Shown here: positions 1 through 8,362 of the stretch, one piece after another
How the letters are laid out: every line of letters begins with the position of its first letter
How positions within the stretch are numbered: the stretch's first letter is position 1
Assembly: GCA_022564935.1 (NCBI GenBank)
Contig: JADFKM010000029.1
Span: forward strand, 1 to 25,267
Direction: 5' to 3'
Length of the DNA stretch: 25,267 nt
Source: Candidatus Dadabacteria bacterium
GTDB lineage: Bacteria > Desulfobacterota_D > UBA1144 > Nemesobacterales > JADFKM01
Made by a program: the position numbers and the translations under genes
Notes under the pieces: generated by a model
Database searches by the model: none
What the model was told of the DNA's origin: nothing
Seen by the model: only the letters and a program-made list of their open reading frames with translations

Positions 1-65
1 TCCTCTTCATAATGCTCGGCTGCTATTTTTACGTCGTCAAATCGGGGGCTCTGGACTGGGAGTGA
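1..65 (+). CDS. nuoA: NADH-quinone oxidoreductase subunit A, C-terminal end (partial)
   Basis: Only the last 20 codons are in the window; the gene starts upstream. They read into a hydrophobic segment followed by the ending KSGALDWE, the usual C-terminus of NuoA, a small membrane subunit at the quinone-side junction of complex I. The TGA stop (63-65) overlaps the GTG start of nuoB at 62, which points to translational coupling. The identification rests on this tail plus the following nuoB, nuoC and nuoD. Confidence 0.85.
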   Translation, partial: LFIMLGCYFYVVKSGALDWE

Positions 66-541
66 CCACGAGTCCCGCCCTCGGAGGCGAGGGGTTTCTG
101 CTCACAAGCATTCAGGAGCTTGCCAAATGGGGCAGGAAGAACAGCCTGTGGCCCATGCCCTTCGGCACGGCCTGCTGCGCTATCGAGATGATGAGCGCGC
201 TGGCCTCTCGTTATGACCTAGCCAGGTTCGGCGCCGAGGTCGCAAGGTTCTCCCCCCGGCAGGCAGATTTAATGATAGTATCCGGCACGATTACCTACAA
301 GATGGCCTCGGTCTGCAGGAAGATATACGAGCAGATGCCGGAGCCTAAGTGGGTCATCGCCATGGGCTCGTGCACCTGTGGGGGCGGCCCATTCGACAGC
401 TACTCCGTGGTGCAGGGAATAGACGAGTTCCTCCCCGTGGACGTGTATGTCGGAGGCTGCCCGCCGAGACCCGAAGCCCTTATCGACGCAGTAATGAAAA
501 TACAGCGAAAGATCGAGATCGAAGGGGCGCCGCTGGTATGA
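62..541 (+). CDS. nuoB: NADH-quinone oxidoreductase subunit B (complex I PSST subunit)
   Basis: This 159-residue protein carries the terminal 4Fe-4S cluster N2 of complex I, which passes electrons to quinone at the cytoplasmic face of the membrane. The cluster ligands are visible: adjacent C38 and C39 in [12 protein letters not shown]104 in [14 protein letters not shown] and C133 in [11 protein letters not shown]. Length is normal for the family. The start is GTG at 62, overlapping the nuoA stop. The gene ends in an ATGA overlap with nuoC (ATG at 538, TGA at 539-541), so nuoA-B-C appear translationally coupled. Confidence 0.96.
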   Translation: MTTSPALGGEGFLLTSIQELAKWGRKNSLWPMPFGTACCAIEMMSALASRYDLARFGAEVARFSPRQADLMIVSGTITYKMASVCRKIYEQMPEPKWVIAMGSCTCGGGPFDSYSVVQGIDEFLPVDVYVGGCPPRPEALIDAVMKIQRKIEIEGAPLV

Positions 542-1107
542 CCTTCGAGCCTCAAACGGCCCTCGACTCCATCAACCGGCACAAACCGAGCGCCATATTG
601 GAGGTCACTGAGTTCAGGGGCGAGACCACACTCCTCATCAACAAATTAGACCTCCATGCGGTGGCTTCCCACCTCAAACGCAACCACGGTTTCGTCTTCC
701 TCGCCGACATCACGGCCGTAGATTACCTGGGCCTTCGCAACCCGCGGTACGAAGTGCTGTATGTAGTGCACCGCTTCGGCGAGGGCTTTGAGGACAATGC
801 GCGGCTGAACCTCAGAATAGGCGTTCCTGAAGACAGGCTCCGCGCGACGTCTGTCACCAACATCTGGAAGGGGGCCGACTGGCTCGAGCGCGAGGTATAC
901 GACATGTTCGGAATCGTGTTCGAGGGCCATCCTGACCTGAGGAGGATACTGATGCCGGACGACTACGACTATTTCCCCCTAAGGAAGGACTTCGACGTCA
1001 GGAACCGCGAGCCGTCGAAACGCTGCTTCGAGAGGGAGCTTGAAGCGGGTAAGCTGGACTTCAGGGGCTCGTTAGATAAACCCCTCGAAAAATCCCCAAA
1101 TAATTAA
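538..1107 (+). CDS. nuoC: NADH-quinone oxidoreductase subunit C (complex I 30 kDa subunit)
   Basis: This 189-residue hydrophilic subunit of the complex I connecting module packs against NuoD and NuoB. The family signature is clear in the second half: [20 protein letters not shown], then [18 protein letters not shown]. The reading frame is open further upstream, but ATG 538 is preferred because it forms the ATGA overlap with the nuoB stop and the upstream residues are antisense-like and arginine-rich. NuoC is separate from NuoD here, unlike the NuoCD fusion of enterobacteria. A 37-bp spacer leads to nuoD. Confidence 0.95.
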   Translation: MTFEPQTALDSINRHKPSAILEVTEFRGETTLLINKLDLHAVASHLKRNHGFVFLADITAVDYLGLRNPRYEVLYVVHRFGEGFEDNARLNLRIGVPEDRLRATSVTNIWKGADWLEREVYDMFGIVFEGHPDLRRILMPDDYDYFPLRKDFDVRNREPSKRCFERELEAGKLDFRGSLDKPLEKSPNN

Positions 1108-1144
1108 TAGACCTCGGGCAATCCGTGCGTTATGAGAATTCGTC

Positions 1145-2368
1145 ATGGAAAGAATTGAGTTCGTATCCGAAGAGTTCGGCGACACCAGCAGCCTGAAGAC
1201 CGAGACCCTTCTTCTCAACATGGGCCCGCAGCACCCCTCGACGCACGGAGTTTTACGTGTGCTGCTCCGGCTGGACGGCGAGTACGTTGTCAAAGCCACC
1301 ACGCACATAGGCTACCTCCACCGCGGCGTTGAGAAGCTGTGCGAGCACATCACATACCAGCAGTGCATTCCCTACACCGACCGGATGGACTACGTGGCCT
1401 CCATTTGCAGCAACATCGGTTACATCCTCACGGTGGAGAAGCTCCTGGGGATACAGGACGAAGTGCCCGAAAGGGCGAAGGTGGCCGAAGTCATACTGTT
1501 CGAGCTGGGCAGGATAGAGTCCCACCTCATAGGCATTGGCACAAACGCCCTCGACCTTGGGGCGATGAGCGTGTTCATGTACTGCTTCAAGGAGCGCGAG
1601 AGGGTCTACGACATCCTGGAAATCGTGTGCGGGGCCAGGATGACGACCTCTTACCCGCGTGTGGGAGGCCTGCCGCTCGACCTGCCGGAGAACTTCTCCG
1701 AAGTGGTGCGAAACTTCATAAAGGTATTCCCCGAAACGCTTAATGAGGTCGACAAGCTCCTCACCCGCAACCGCCTGTGGGTGGACAGAACAAAGGACGT
1801 CGCGTTCATCAGTGCCGAGGACGCCATCGACCTGGGACTCACCGGGCCGGTGCTGCGCGGGAGCGGCGTGCCCTACGACGTGCGCAAGGCGATGCCCTAC
1901 CTGGACTATGAGAACTACGACTTCGAGGTGCCCGTGGCCACCGACGGCGACGCTTACTCGCGCTACCTGTGCAGGATGGAGGAGATGCGTCAATCACTGC
2001 GCATCATAGAGCAGGGCATCGACAACCTGCCCGACGGCCCCTACATCGCCGACCTCCCTGAGATAGTGCTTCCTGAAAAGGAGCTTGTCTACACTAGGAT
2101 GGAGTCCTTGATCCGTCATTTCGTGCTCGTCTACGAGGGTTTCAAGCCCCCTCCAGGCGAGGTGCGCCTCGCCGTCGAGAACCCCAAGGGCGAGCTGTCG
2201 TACTACCTCGTAAGCGACGGGAGCGGCCAGCCTTACAGGATGAGAGTGCGGGGGCCTTCGTTCGTGAACCTCCAGGCGCTCTCAAAGATGGTCGAAGGCA
2301 GTCTCCTTGCAGACGTCATCGCCGCCATCGGAAGCCTCGATATAGTGCTGGGAGAGGTTGACAGGTAG
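1145..2368 (+). CDS. nuoD: NADH-quinone oxidoreductase subunit D (complex I 49 kDa subunit)
   Basis: This 407-residue protein forms the quinone-binding cavity together with NuoB and descends from the large subunit of NiFe hydrogenases. Visible landmarks are NMGPQHPSTHGVLR (residues 25-38, with the quinone-pocket histidines), IGYLHRGVEKL, TDRMDY, the central GRIESHL helix and the conserved C-terminal end IGSLDIVLGEVDR. The usual metal-binding cysteines of the hydrogenase ancestor are absent, as expected for complex I. ATG 1145 gives the family N-terminus; no strong Shine-Dalgarno sequence is seen. No nuoE or nuoH follows: the next 400 bp are AT-rich and non-coding, so the nuo run ends here. 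Confidence 0.96.
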   Translation: MERIEFVSEEFGDTSSLKTETLLLNMGPQHPSTHGVLRVLLRLDGEYVVKATTHIGYLHRGVEKLCEHITYQQCIPYTDRMDYVASICSNIGYILTVEKLLGIQDEVPERAKVAEVILFELGRIESHLIGIGTNALDLGAMSVFMYCFKERERVYDILEIVCGARMTTSYPRVGGLPLDLPENFSEVVRNFIKVFPETLNEVDKLLTRNRLWVDRTKDVAFISAEDAIDLGLTGPVLRGSGVPYDVRKAMPYLDYENYDFEVPVATDGDAYSRYLCRMEEMRQSLRIIEQGIDNLPDGPYIADLPEIVLPEKELVYTRMESLIRHFVLVYEGFKPPPGEVRLAVENPKGELSYYLVSDGSGQPYRMRVRGPSFVNLQALSKMVEGSLLADVIAAIGSLDIVLGEVDR

Positions 2369-2765
2369 GGATGGATTTCAAAAATAATACCGATGTAAAT
2401 TAGCTGCACATGGGTTAATTTATGGTTTGTATTTCCCTATTTACAGCCAAAACCATCAGCCAACAAATCATTAATATACATGACATGACATTTCATACAC
2501 CCCCCTCGGTAGTGTCCCCCTCAAAACGGCACTATAGTTATATAAGTTGGGAAGTGAAAAAATCGTTTATTAATTTTAGTAATGGCACAGGAGCAACCAT
2601 GCGCGGTCGATATACGTCATAATTCGCAGAGCGTCATGAACGCGCACTCCGACTTATTTTATATAGCCGACCGTTCATCCTAATCGCTATAATGGTGTTA
2701 CACTATTATAAGATAATTTGTCCTCTAAACTTTCACCAGGGGCTTATATGTTAAGGAGGTGGAGC
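2369..2765 (+). other. AT-rich intergenic region downstream of nuoD, with probable promoter of the secreted protein gene
   Basis: No convincing gene is seen in about 400 bases. The base composition falls sharply compared with nuoD. A perfect TATAAT lies at 2688-2693, about 75 bases before the next start codon, but no good -35 box lies 16-18 bases upstream, so the promoter is only probable. A 66-codon frame at 2422-2622 has no ribosome-binding site and no recognisable composition. No clear rho-independent terminator follows nuoD. Confidence 0.4.
2753..2760 (+). promoter_or_regulatory. Strong Shine-Dalgarno site that decides the start at 2766
   Basis: AAGGAGGT is a near-perfect anti-16S match five bases before ATG 2766. 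The frame is open upstream to a TTG at 2718 and an ATG at 2748, but choosing 2766 puts a textbook signal peptide at the N-terminus. Confidence 0.8.
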
Positions 2766-3422
2766 ATGAGAAGTTTCCTAACAGCAATTCTAATTTTATC
2801 GATCTGCCTGTTCTTCGTGCCCGGCGCTTTCGCAAAGGGAAAAGGTAAATCCGCTGACGCTCCTCACGGTAAACCCGCTTATGCGCCTCATGGAAAATCC
2901 CCTGCCGGGCCGAAGGGGAAAGAAACGGCGCCCGGATACCAGCTGTACCGAGTCGGGCAGCCCCTTCATCCCGGCAAGCACGGCTCTAATCCGAAATGCG
3001 ACCCCTCTTTTGACGGCCTGTACTCAGACCTTATCATGCATTTCACAGTGCCATACGACAACCAAAAGCACGGAAACTGCAAGAACAAGGGCCGGTCCTC
3101 GCTATCCTCGTATCAGGGGTTCTCTGACCTCCCGGAGGGATATTGGACTTATTCACACCCCCACTGGTACATATGGGGCAAAAGATCCGGCGATGACAAA
3201 AAAACTTCCTTCAAAGCTCCCAAGTACTGCGATCCGACGATGGGCGGCAAGTACTCAAGCCTCCTGTTCAAGCTCGCGGTGCCGGGAGACCGCGACGAAT
3301 ACGGAAGCTGCAAAGACAAAGGCACGCAGTCACTCCTATCCTACAGGGGAATCCTTAACCTGCCCGGCGGGCACTGGACATACTCCTACCCCTACTGGTA
3401 CATATGGGGTGTCAGACGGTAG
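2766..3422 (+). CDS. Secreted protein of unknown function with two tandem Cys/Trp domains
   Basis: I do not recognise this family. The 218-residue product starts with a signal peptide (residues 1-23, cleavage after AFA), followed by a basic Gly/Lys/His/Pro-rich linker with repeated APHGK units (about 24-57). It then has two copies of a roughly 63-residue domain. Domain 1 (78-140) and domain 2 (155-217) align without gaps at an exact offset of 77 residues, with 34 of 63 positions identical by my count. Each has two cysteines 27 residues apart (C78/C105 and C155/C182), which could form a disulfide, and each ends in WTYS.P.WYIWG. The product is probably periplasmic or extracellular. The gene stands alone between AT-rich spacers, downstream of nuoD and convergent with lolA. 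A carbohydrate or ligand-binding role is possible from the exposed aromatics, but that is a guess. Confidence 0.8.
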   Translation: MRSFLTAILILSICLFFVPGAFAKGKGKSADAPHGKPAYAPHGKSPAGPKGKETAPGYQLYRVGQPLHPGKHGSNPKCDPSFDGLYSDLIMHFTVPYDNQKHGNCKNKGRSSLSSYQGFSDLPEGYWTYSHPHWYIWGKRSGDDKKTSFKAPKYCDPTMGGKYSSLLFKLAVPGDRDEYGSCKDKGTQSLLSYRGILNLPGGHWTYSYPYWYIWGVRR

Positions 3423-3791
3423 GGTCTATTCTGACTCCCGACTAAAATGGAATACCCCACGAGGGCTTAAACACTTTTCGTGACTAAAAGTACCGTAATG
3501 CTCACACAAGCATTTCAAAATTAAGGGTACAGCCCCGCTTCAAATTATCAGCTCAAGGTATGTAATTTTTATAGATACTGAAGCAAACAACCCTTACTGC
3601 CTGAGGTCAGCTCTTCTACTTAAATTGAGCCGGGCGGCCCCAGCCGTCCTCCAACGGCACTGTGCTTCCACTCCCGGCTATTGCGCGCCTTTCTCCTCCA
3701 CCAATCTGAATTTAAGCACCTCCCCTATAATGCCTCCCGCATTCGCATCTAAGAGTGTTTCTTGTCTTTTTCTAAATCAGAAACAAACGCC
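3423..3791 (+). other. Intergenic region between convergent genes
   Basis: About 370 bases lie between the stop of the secreted protein gene and the stop of lolA on the other strand. I see no gene with a ribosome-binding site and no clear hairpin followed by a T-run. The first half is AT-rich; the second half (about 3625-3700) is more GC-rich and could be decayed coding sequence, but it gives no recognisable protein. Confidence 0.4.
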
Positions 3792-4469
3792 CTACCGGAT
3801 AAGCGGCGGGGCTTTTATGACTTCAACCCCTTTTGGTATCTTGAACTTAAATACCGAGTCGGATATCCCCTTGTTTATCTCAATGTTGCTGAAGTTAACT
3901 ATGGTCTTATTGTTGAAGGGGTCGTACAGGAATATTGCGCTCACAATCCAGCTCTTCGGGTCAACTACTATGGTAAACCTGTTTACCTCGTCCCCCGAGT
4001 CGTCCTTTGGCGAAAGATCGACGAGGTAATTGCCCTTTGCGTCCCTATGTCCCTTGGTGGGAAAGGATGCGTTGAACTGCTCCTTTATCTTTCCCAGACC
4101 CTGCAGGAACGTCGTTGTGCCCTGTGTGCTTATCACCCGCTCGATGGAGGTCTCCACAACCTGCTTCTCTTCGTGGTCGTACTGCCAAAAGGTAGAGCCG
4201 TCCGAGACGATTTCGTCACGGTTGGGCGTGTAGTAGTTCCAGCGCATCTTGCCCGGCTTTTTAAACCACACCTCACCCTTTGACTTCTGCACCTTCTCAA
4301 GAGCCTTGATCTCTGCGGTCTGCTCGAAGGAGGCGTGAAACTCGCGGGCCCCCTCGTAAGTGCGCTGCACGTTTTCAACGACGCGCTCCAGGTCGGATGC
4401 ACTAGAAGTGCCCAATGCGGGCACTGCTATCAATAAAGCGACTACAAGCGTCGAAAGTGCCTTATTCAA
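3792..4469 (-). CDS. lolA: Outer-membrane lipoprotein carrier protein LolA
   Basis: LolA carries lipoproteins across the periplasm from the LolCDE release complex to LolB at the outer membrane. The 225-residue product has a signal peptide (about 1-24, ending SSA) and then the LolA core: an N-terminal helix around ERVVENVQRTY, EFHASFEQTA, GEVWFKKPGKMRWNYYTPN, the strand FWQYDHEEKQV, the Thr/Leu-rich FLQGLGKIKEQF, and a C-terminal LYDPFNNKTIVNFSNIEINK resembling the LolA 'D..GN.T.I.F..i..N' pattern. Size is normal. It starts 6 bases after the ftsK stop on the same strand, the common ftsK-lolA order, so the two are very likely co-transcribed. Confidence 0.93.
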   Translation of the reverse strand: MNKALSTLVVALLIAVPALGTSSASDLERVVENVQRTYEGAREFHASFEQTAEIKALEKVQKSKGEVWFKKPGKMRWNYYTPNRDEIVSDGSTFWQYDHEEKQVVETSIERVISTQGTTTFLQGLGKIKEQFNASFPTKGHRDAKGNYLVDLSPKDDSGDEVNRFTIVVDPKSWIVSAIFLYDPFNNKTIVNFSNIEINKGISDSVFKFKIPKGVEVIKAPPLIR

Positions 4470-4475
4470 TCTCGT

Positions 4476-6890
4476 TTACCTCTCATGGAGCTTGTCGGCG
4501 TCAATGTAAACCTCGCGGGGCTTGCCCGCCACTTCCTGCGGGCCGATCAGCCCCTCCTTTTCCATAATCTCCACTATACTTGCGGCCCTATTATAACCTA
4601 TTTTCATCTTCCTCTGTAGCATAGAAATGGATGCCTGCCCCATTTCGGCCACTATGAGCAGCGCCCTCTCGTACAGCTCGTCCTTTTCGGCTTCCGTATC
4701 CCAGGGGTCGTCTTCGGTTACAAGGGCGGTTATCTCACTGATGTAGTTAGGAGCGCCCTGCTCACTGAGGTAGGTAGTGATGCGCTTGCGCTCTCCGTCA
4801 GAAACCAGCGCCCCTTGGATGCGCACCAGGTTGAAGGTGCCGGGCTGGAGGAAAAGCATGTCTCCCCGGCCAAGAAGCCCCTCTGCCCCGGAGGAATCCA
4901 TTATTATCCTGGAGTCCACTTTCGAGGATACAAGGAAAGAGATGCGGGCCGGGAAATTTGCTTTTATCAAGCCCGCTACGATGTCCGTAGACGGCCTCTG
5001 CGTGGCGACTATGAGGTGGATTCCCGCCGCCCTCCCCTTCTGGGCAAGCCGGGTTATGCTCTCCACGACTTCTCTCGGGGCGACCATTATGAGGTCGGCA
5101 AGCTCGTCGAGAACTATCACTAGGTAGGGCAGCCAGTGCTCCTTCCTAAACTCCTCGGGAAGCCTTTCGAGTCCCCTGTTGTAAGCCTCGATGTCGCGAA
5201 CCCCATGGGTAGAAAGCAGCCTGTAGCGCTCTTCCATTTCCCCCACCGCCCAGCGCAGAGCGGCTGCTGCCTTTCGTGTGTCAGTGACAACGGGGTGAAG
5301 CAGATGCGGTATGCCCTCGTATATCGACAGCTCGAGCATCTTCGGGTCTACCATGATGAACTTTATCTCCGAGGGCGTGGCCTTGTACAGCATGCTCGCC
5401 ATGAGCGAGTGGAGAAAAACGCTTTTTCCCGAACCCGTGGTGCCCGCAATCATGAGGTGGGGCATCTTCCTCAGGTCGGTATAGTAGGGTCTTCCCGAGA
5501 TGTCTTTGCCCAGAGCCAGAGTAAGGAGCGAACCGCCGCCCCTGAACTCCTTCTGCTCCAGAAGCTCCCTCAGCACTACTTCTTCCCTGTACTCGTTGGG
5601 AACCTCGATACCCACCACGTCCCTGCCGGGAATGGGGGCCACAATCCTGACGCTGAGTGCGCTCAGGCACATGGCGAGGTCGTCGGTAAGGTTGGAAATC
5701 TTGTTTATCTTTACGCCGGGTGCGGGCTTGTACTCGAACATAGTAATCACAGGCCCCGGCCTTATCTCGGTCACGTTGCCCATAACACCGAAGTCCGAGA
5801 GCTTCTGCTCTATCATGGCAGCCTTCTCGTACACCGCCTGGCGGTCTACCTCGTACGAGTGGCCTATCTTCGGGTCGAGGAGCTCAAGCGCGGGCAGCCT
5901 GAAAGGCTCCTCGGACCTGGGGGCTTCAGGGCGTATCTGCTCCCATGGGTCGCTGCCCTCGTCCGTCCTCTCTCCCACAGTCTTCTCCAACACAATCTCC
6001 TGCATTCTTTTCTCGTGCGCCCCGTTTTTCCTCACAAACCTCTCGGCGCCCCCTTCCTCAACCCCTTCCGTGCTAAGCAGGTTGATAACCGAAAGCTTCG
6101 AGTCGCCCGGCAGCGCACCGACACTCCCCTTACGTAGGAAAATCTTCGGCTTTGCGCCGCTCTCATTACCACGGTCGTCTCCGATTACTATGACCCCGCG
6201 GCCGCCATATTCCTCATCGCCGCTTCTTATTCCCGGAAGGCTTCGGGTCGCACGCTCAAGCCCCTTGGATACGTATGACCCCGCCAGAGCAACGGTGCCC
6301 GCTACAAGCCCCGCTCCATTAGACACGGTCCCAATAATAAAACTCCATAATTCCATACTCGCCTCAATCACTTCTTTCAGCGTCAGGTTTAACATAACTA
6401 TCAAACTCAGAAGAGTGAGAAAGGTTACGATTATGTACGAGCCGACAGCTCCTGCCGGGCCCAGTATAAGGAACATTGATAGCTCCCTGCCTATCCATCC
6501 GCCCGCCGGGTTGTAGCCGACCAATCCCGCTTCTCTAAATGCCATCCCAAGAAGCGCCGTCGATGAGACGAGAAGGACGAAAGAAGCGCCGAGTCTCCTT
6601 GCCATAGCCCCGGAAAAGGCGTTTCTAAACACCACCCCGGCAGTGTAGACGGCCACAAAGGGTATGAGGAACGATGATATGCCGAATGCGCTTCCCAGAA
6701 CTGATGCGATAAACACCCCTACAGAGCCCATAGCTCCCCTCACGTCAAGGCCCGAGCGGGAGCTGTAAAACACCAGACTGAGAAAGGAGAAAACCCCGAT
6801 TGTGAACAGAACAGAAGCAATTATCTCACGGGCAACAAGAAGGTCGTATCCTCCAGCCGCGCGTCCCTTGCGCTTGTCGAGCATCTTCAA
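4476..6890 (-). CDS. ftsK: DNA translocase FtsK/SpoIIIE
   Basis: FtsK is a septum-bound hexameric DNA pump that clears and resolves chromosome termini at division. The 804-residue product has about four membrane segments in residues 22-170, a charged linker (about 215-330), the alpha/beta motor with Walker A GTTGSGKS (483-490) and a Walker B region IVLDELADLIM, the conserved TQRPSTDI motif, and a C-terminal winged-helix gamma domain (about 740-804) that reads KOPS-type sites. The linker is much shorter than in E. coli FtsK. The start is TTG 6890 or the ATG two codons later at 6884; a GGGGGA lies about 11 bases before the TTG, which favours it slightly. lolA follows after 6 bases. Confidence 0.96.
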   Translation of the reverse strand: MKMLDKRKGRAAGGYDLLVAREIIASVLFTIGVFSFLSLVFYSSRSGLDVRGAMGSVGVFIASVLGSAFGISSFLIPFVAVYTAGVVFRNAFSGAMARRLGASFVLLVSSTALLGMAFREAGLVGYNPAGGWIGRELSMFLILGPAGAVGSYIIVTFLTLLSLIVMLNLTLKEVIEASMELWSFIIGTVSNGAGLVAGTVALAGSYVSKGLERATRSLPGIRSGDEEYGGRGVIVIGDDRGNESGAKPKIFLRKGSVGALPGDSKLSVINLLSTEGVEEGGAERFVRKNGAHEKRMQEIVLEKTVGERTDEGSDPWEQIRPEAPRSEEPFRLPALELLDPKIGHSYEVDRQAVYEKAAMIEQKLSDFGVMGNVTEIRPGPVITMFEYKPAPGVKINKISNLTDDLAMCLSALSVRIVAPIPGRDVVGIEVPNEYREEVVLRELLEQKEFRGGGSLLTLALGKDISGRPYYTDLRKMPHLMIAGTTGSGKSVFLHSLMASMLYKATPSEIKFIMVDPKMLELSIYEGIPHLLHPVVTDTRKAAAALRWAVGEMEERYRLLSTHGVRDIEAYNRGLERLPEEFRKEHWLPYLVIVLDELADLIMVAPREVVESITRLAQKGRAAGIHLIVATQRPSTDIVAGLIKANFPARISFLVSSKVDSRIIMDSSGAEGLLGRGDMLFLQPGTFNLVRIQGALVSDGERKRITTYLSEQGAPNYISEITALVTEDDPWDTEAEKDELYERALLIVAEMGQASISMLQRKMKIGYNRAASIVEIMEKEGLIGPQEVAGKPREVYIDADKLHER

Positions 6891-7150
6891 TACTGCAATT
6901 TCCCCCTTACATTATTACTACTTGAAGCGAGCGCAGCCAGCCGGGCGTCCAACCCCCTGCACAATCCATCTCTTTTTTCCACGGAAGCTTGGGACGTTGT
7001 GATTATATCAACAATCTTCCCTCAGAAAATAGCGGAATTTTGGGGAGTTGTCAACCCTTCTTAAATTATTTTCTTAAGTTTTTTTAATAATTCTACCTTA
7101 GCCGCACCGGAGAGCCGCATTCGGCCTCAATAACCGCCGAGAACAACCAG
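6891..7150 (-). promoter_or_regulatory. Intergenic region holding the probable ftsK promoter
   Basis: This lies between the divergent ftsK and the accessory island. On the minus strand a TATAAT is at 7002-7007, about 110 bases before the ftsK start; its -35 region is weak. From about 7060 the base composition turns strongly AT-rich, which marks the island edge. A 7-bp AT inverted repeat (AATTATT at 7064-7070, AATAATT at 7086-7092) spans a T-run and could act as a weak terminator or be chance in AT-rich DNA. Confidence 0.35.
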
Positions 7151-7183
7151 TATATGCATTATCGTTACGGCGGGAACTATAGT
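7151..7183 (+). repeat. 33-bp direct repeat, copy 1 (left of the NDT-like gene)
   Basis: This 33-base element matches 8281-8313 at 29 of 33 positions, in the same orientation, 1130 bp apart; mismatches are at repeat positions 2, 6, 20 and 29. The shared core is CATTATCGTTACG-N-CGGGAACT. Copy 1 ends at the first base of a TATAAT (7183-7188), and a weak -35-like TTATCG lies 18 bases before it, so this copy may double as the promoter of the gene at 7242. The mismatches are not codon-third-position biased, so the conservation is not protein-coding. Confidence 0.8.
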
Positions 7184-7241
7184 ATAATAGAGTTTCTTTG
7201 TACAATATTACTAAAGGAATAATAAATGGGGGACGAACATT

Positions 7242-8183
7242 GTGAACAAATGTCCTATATGTAGATCATCGGCTACATGCACCATGATGAAGCAAGAGCA
7301 TAAATACACAATAGTATGTGAAAGGTGCGGCGATTACTACATATCAGAGATTGCGTCCAATTATCAAGATTTCAAGTCATTAAATAAACGACAAATCGCA
7401 AATGCATCAGGGTGGATAAGAGAAAATCAAGAATTTGAAATAATCTCTACTAAAATCGACTTTCTAAAGACACTGCCAACACCTTCTATACCGGAAAAGG
7501 CCGAGAAATTACTTTTATATGTATCAAAAGAATTTCCATATCCGGGATATGTTTTCACTTTTTTAGACGATGGAGGAAAGTCCAAACCATTATATTTTGC
7601 AATTAGTTGGTCTTATGATGCCTCTGATTGTAGATATATTTATTATGACTACCTATTCAACGAGAAGAAATTTCTTTCATATTATGATGCACCGACCGAA
7701 GGATATAAAATATCGCCTTCTGGTTGGGCATATATAGATGAACTTAAAAGGATAAATCCAAAAAGCCAACAAGCATTTGTGGCGATGTGGTTTGATCAAA
7801 AGTTGGACAATGCATACTCAGAAGCTATAAGGCCAGGGATTGTAGATGCAGGATACAAACCACTTCGAATAGACAAGCACGAACATATAAACAAAATCGA
7901 CGACGAAATCATTGCTCAAATAAGACGAAGCAAGTTTATAGTCTCGGATTTTACCGGACAAAGAGGCGGTGTTTATTTTGAGGCTGGCTATGCACTCGGT
8001 TTGGGATTGCCAGTAATCTGGTTATGCGAAGAAATCGAACTTGAAAAAATTCATTTCGATAATAGACAGTACAATTTTTTGCCTTGGGAACATGATAACT
8101 TACCGGAATTAAGAGAAAAATTGCAGTTCAGGATTGAAGCAACTATTGGACGTGGCGATTACACGGAGAATAAAAGCTCATAA
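7242..8183 (+). CDS. Zinc-ribbon protein with C-terminal nucleoside deoxyribosyltransferase/TIR-like domain
   Basis: The 313-residue product has an N-terminal zinc ribbon (C4, C7, C26, C29: CPIC and CERCG), a middle region of about 140 residues ending in a winged-helix-like SPSGWAYIDEL, and a C-terminal domain from about 176. That domain shows AFVAMWFD, RIDKHEH, IAQIRRSKFIVSDFTG and GGVYFEAGYALGLGLPVI. This is the Rossmann-like pattern of nucleoside 2-deoxyribosyltransferase relatives, a group related to TIR domains and common in bacterial conflict loci; E247 aligns with the family's catalytic Glu. The likely activity is cleavage of a base-sugar bond in a nucleotide or NAD-like substrate, but this is inferred. 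GTG 7242 is used because GGGGGA lies about 9 bases upstream. The gene is AT-rich, unlike ftsK, and faces the SIR2-like gene. Confidence 0.75.
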   Translation: MNKCPICRSSATCTMMKQEHKYTIVCERCGDYYISEIASNYQDFKSLNKRQIANASGWIRENQEFEIISTKIDFLKTLPTPSIPEKAEKLLLYVSKEFPYPGYVFTFLDDGGKSKPLYFAISWSYDASDCRYIYYDYLFNEKKFLSYYDAPTEGYKISPSGWAYIDELKRINPKSQQAFVAMWFDQKLDNAYSEAIRPGIVDAGYKPLRIDKHEHINKIDDEIIAQIRRSKFIVSDFTGQRGGVYFEAGYALGLGLPVIWLCEEIELEKIHFDNRQYNFLPWEHDNLPELREKLQFRIEATIGRGDYTENKSS

Positions 8184-8280
8184 ACCATATCATCTGACTT
8201 AATTTCCTACCAACATTGATGGATATCTTTACACATGCCGGATTCGCAGATTATGCCCAAACCCCGGTGAGCACTACAGG

Positions 8281-8313
8281 TTTATACATTATCGTTACGT
8301 CGGGAACTGTAGT
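8281..8313 (+). repeat. 33-bp direct repeat, copy 2 (right of the NDT-like gene)
   Basis: This is the second copy of the 7151-7183 element, 29 of 33 identical, about 100 bp after the stop of the NDT-like gene and 50 bp before the stop of the convergent SIR2-like gene. Unlike copy 1 it has no TATAAT after it. Its end pairs with a sequence just upstream: ACTACAG at 8273-8279 and CTGTAGT at 8307-8313 form an inverted repeat, so the transcript could fold here. It could be a recombination scar, a site of insertion or a shared regulatory site. Confidence 0.75.
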
Positions 8314-8362
8314 TAGGGATAACCAAGATAAATCAATTTTAAAACACTTATTCAGAAGTAGA

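Noticed and set aside
2422-2622. 66-codon frame in the AT-rich spacer after nuoD
   Set aside because: No ribosome-binding site, no recognisable domain, and composition typical of random AT-rich sequence.
8281-8320. Repeat copy 2 as an integron attC site (GTTAGGG resembles GTTRRRY)
   Set aside because: The last base does not fit, copy 1 lacks the core, there is no integrase, and the two island genes face opposite ways.
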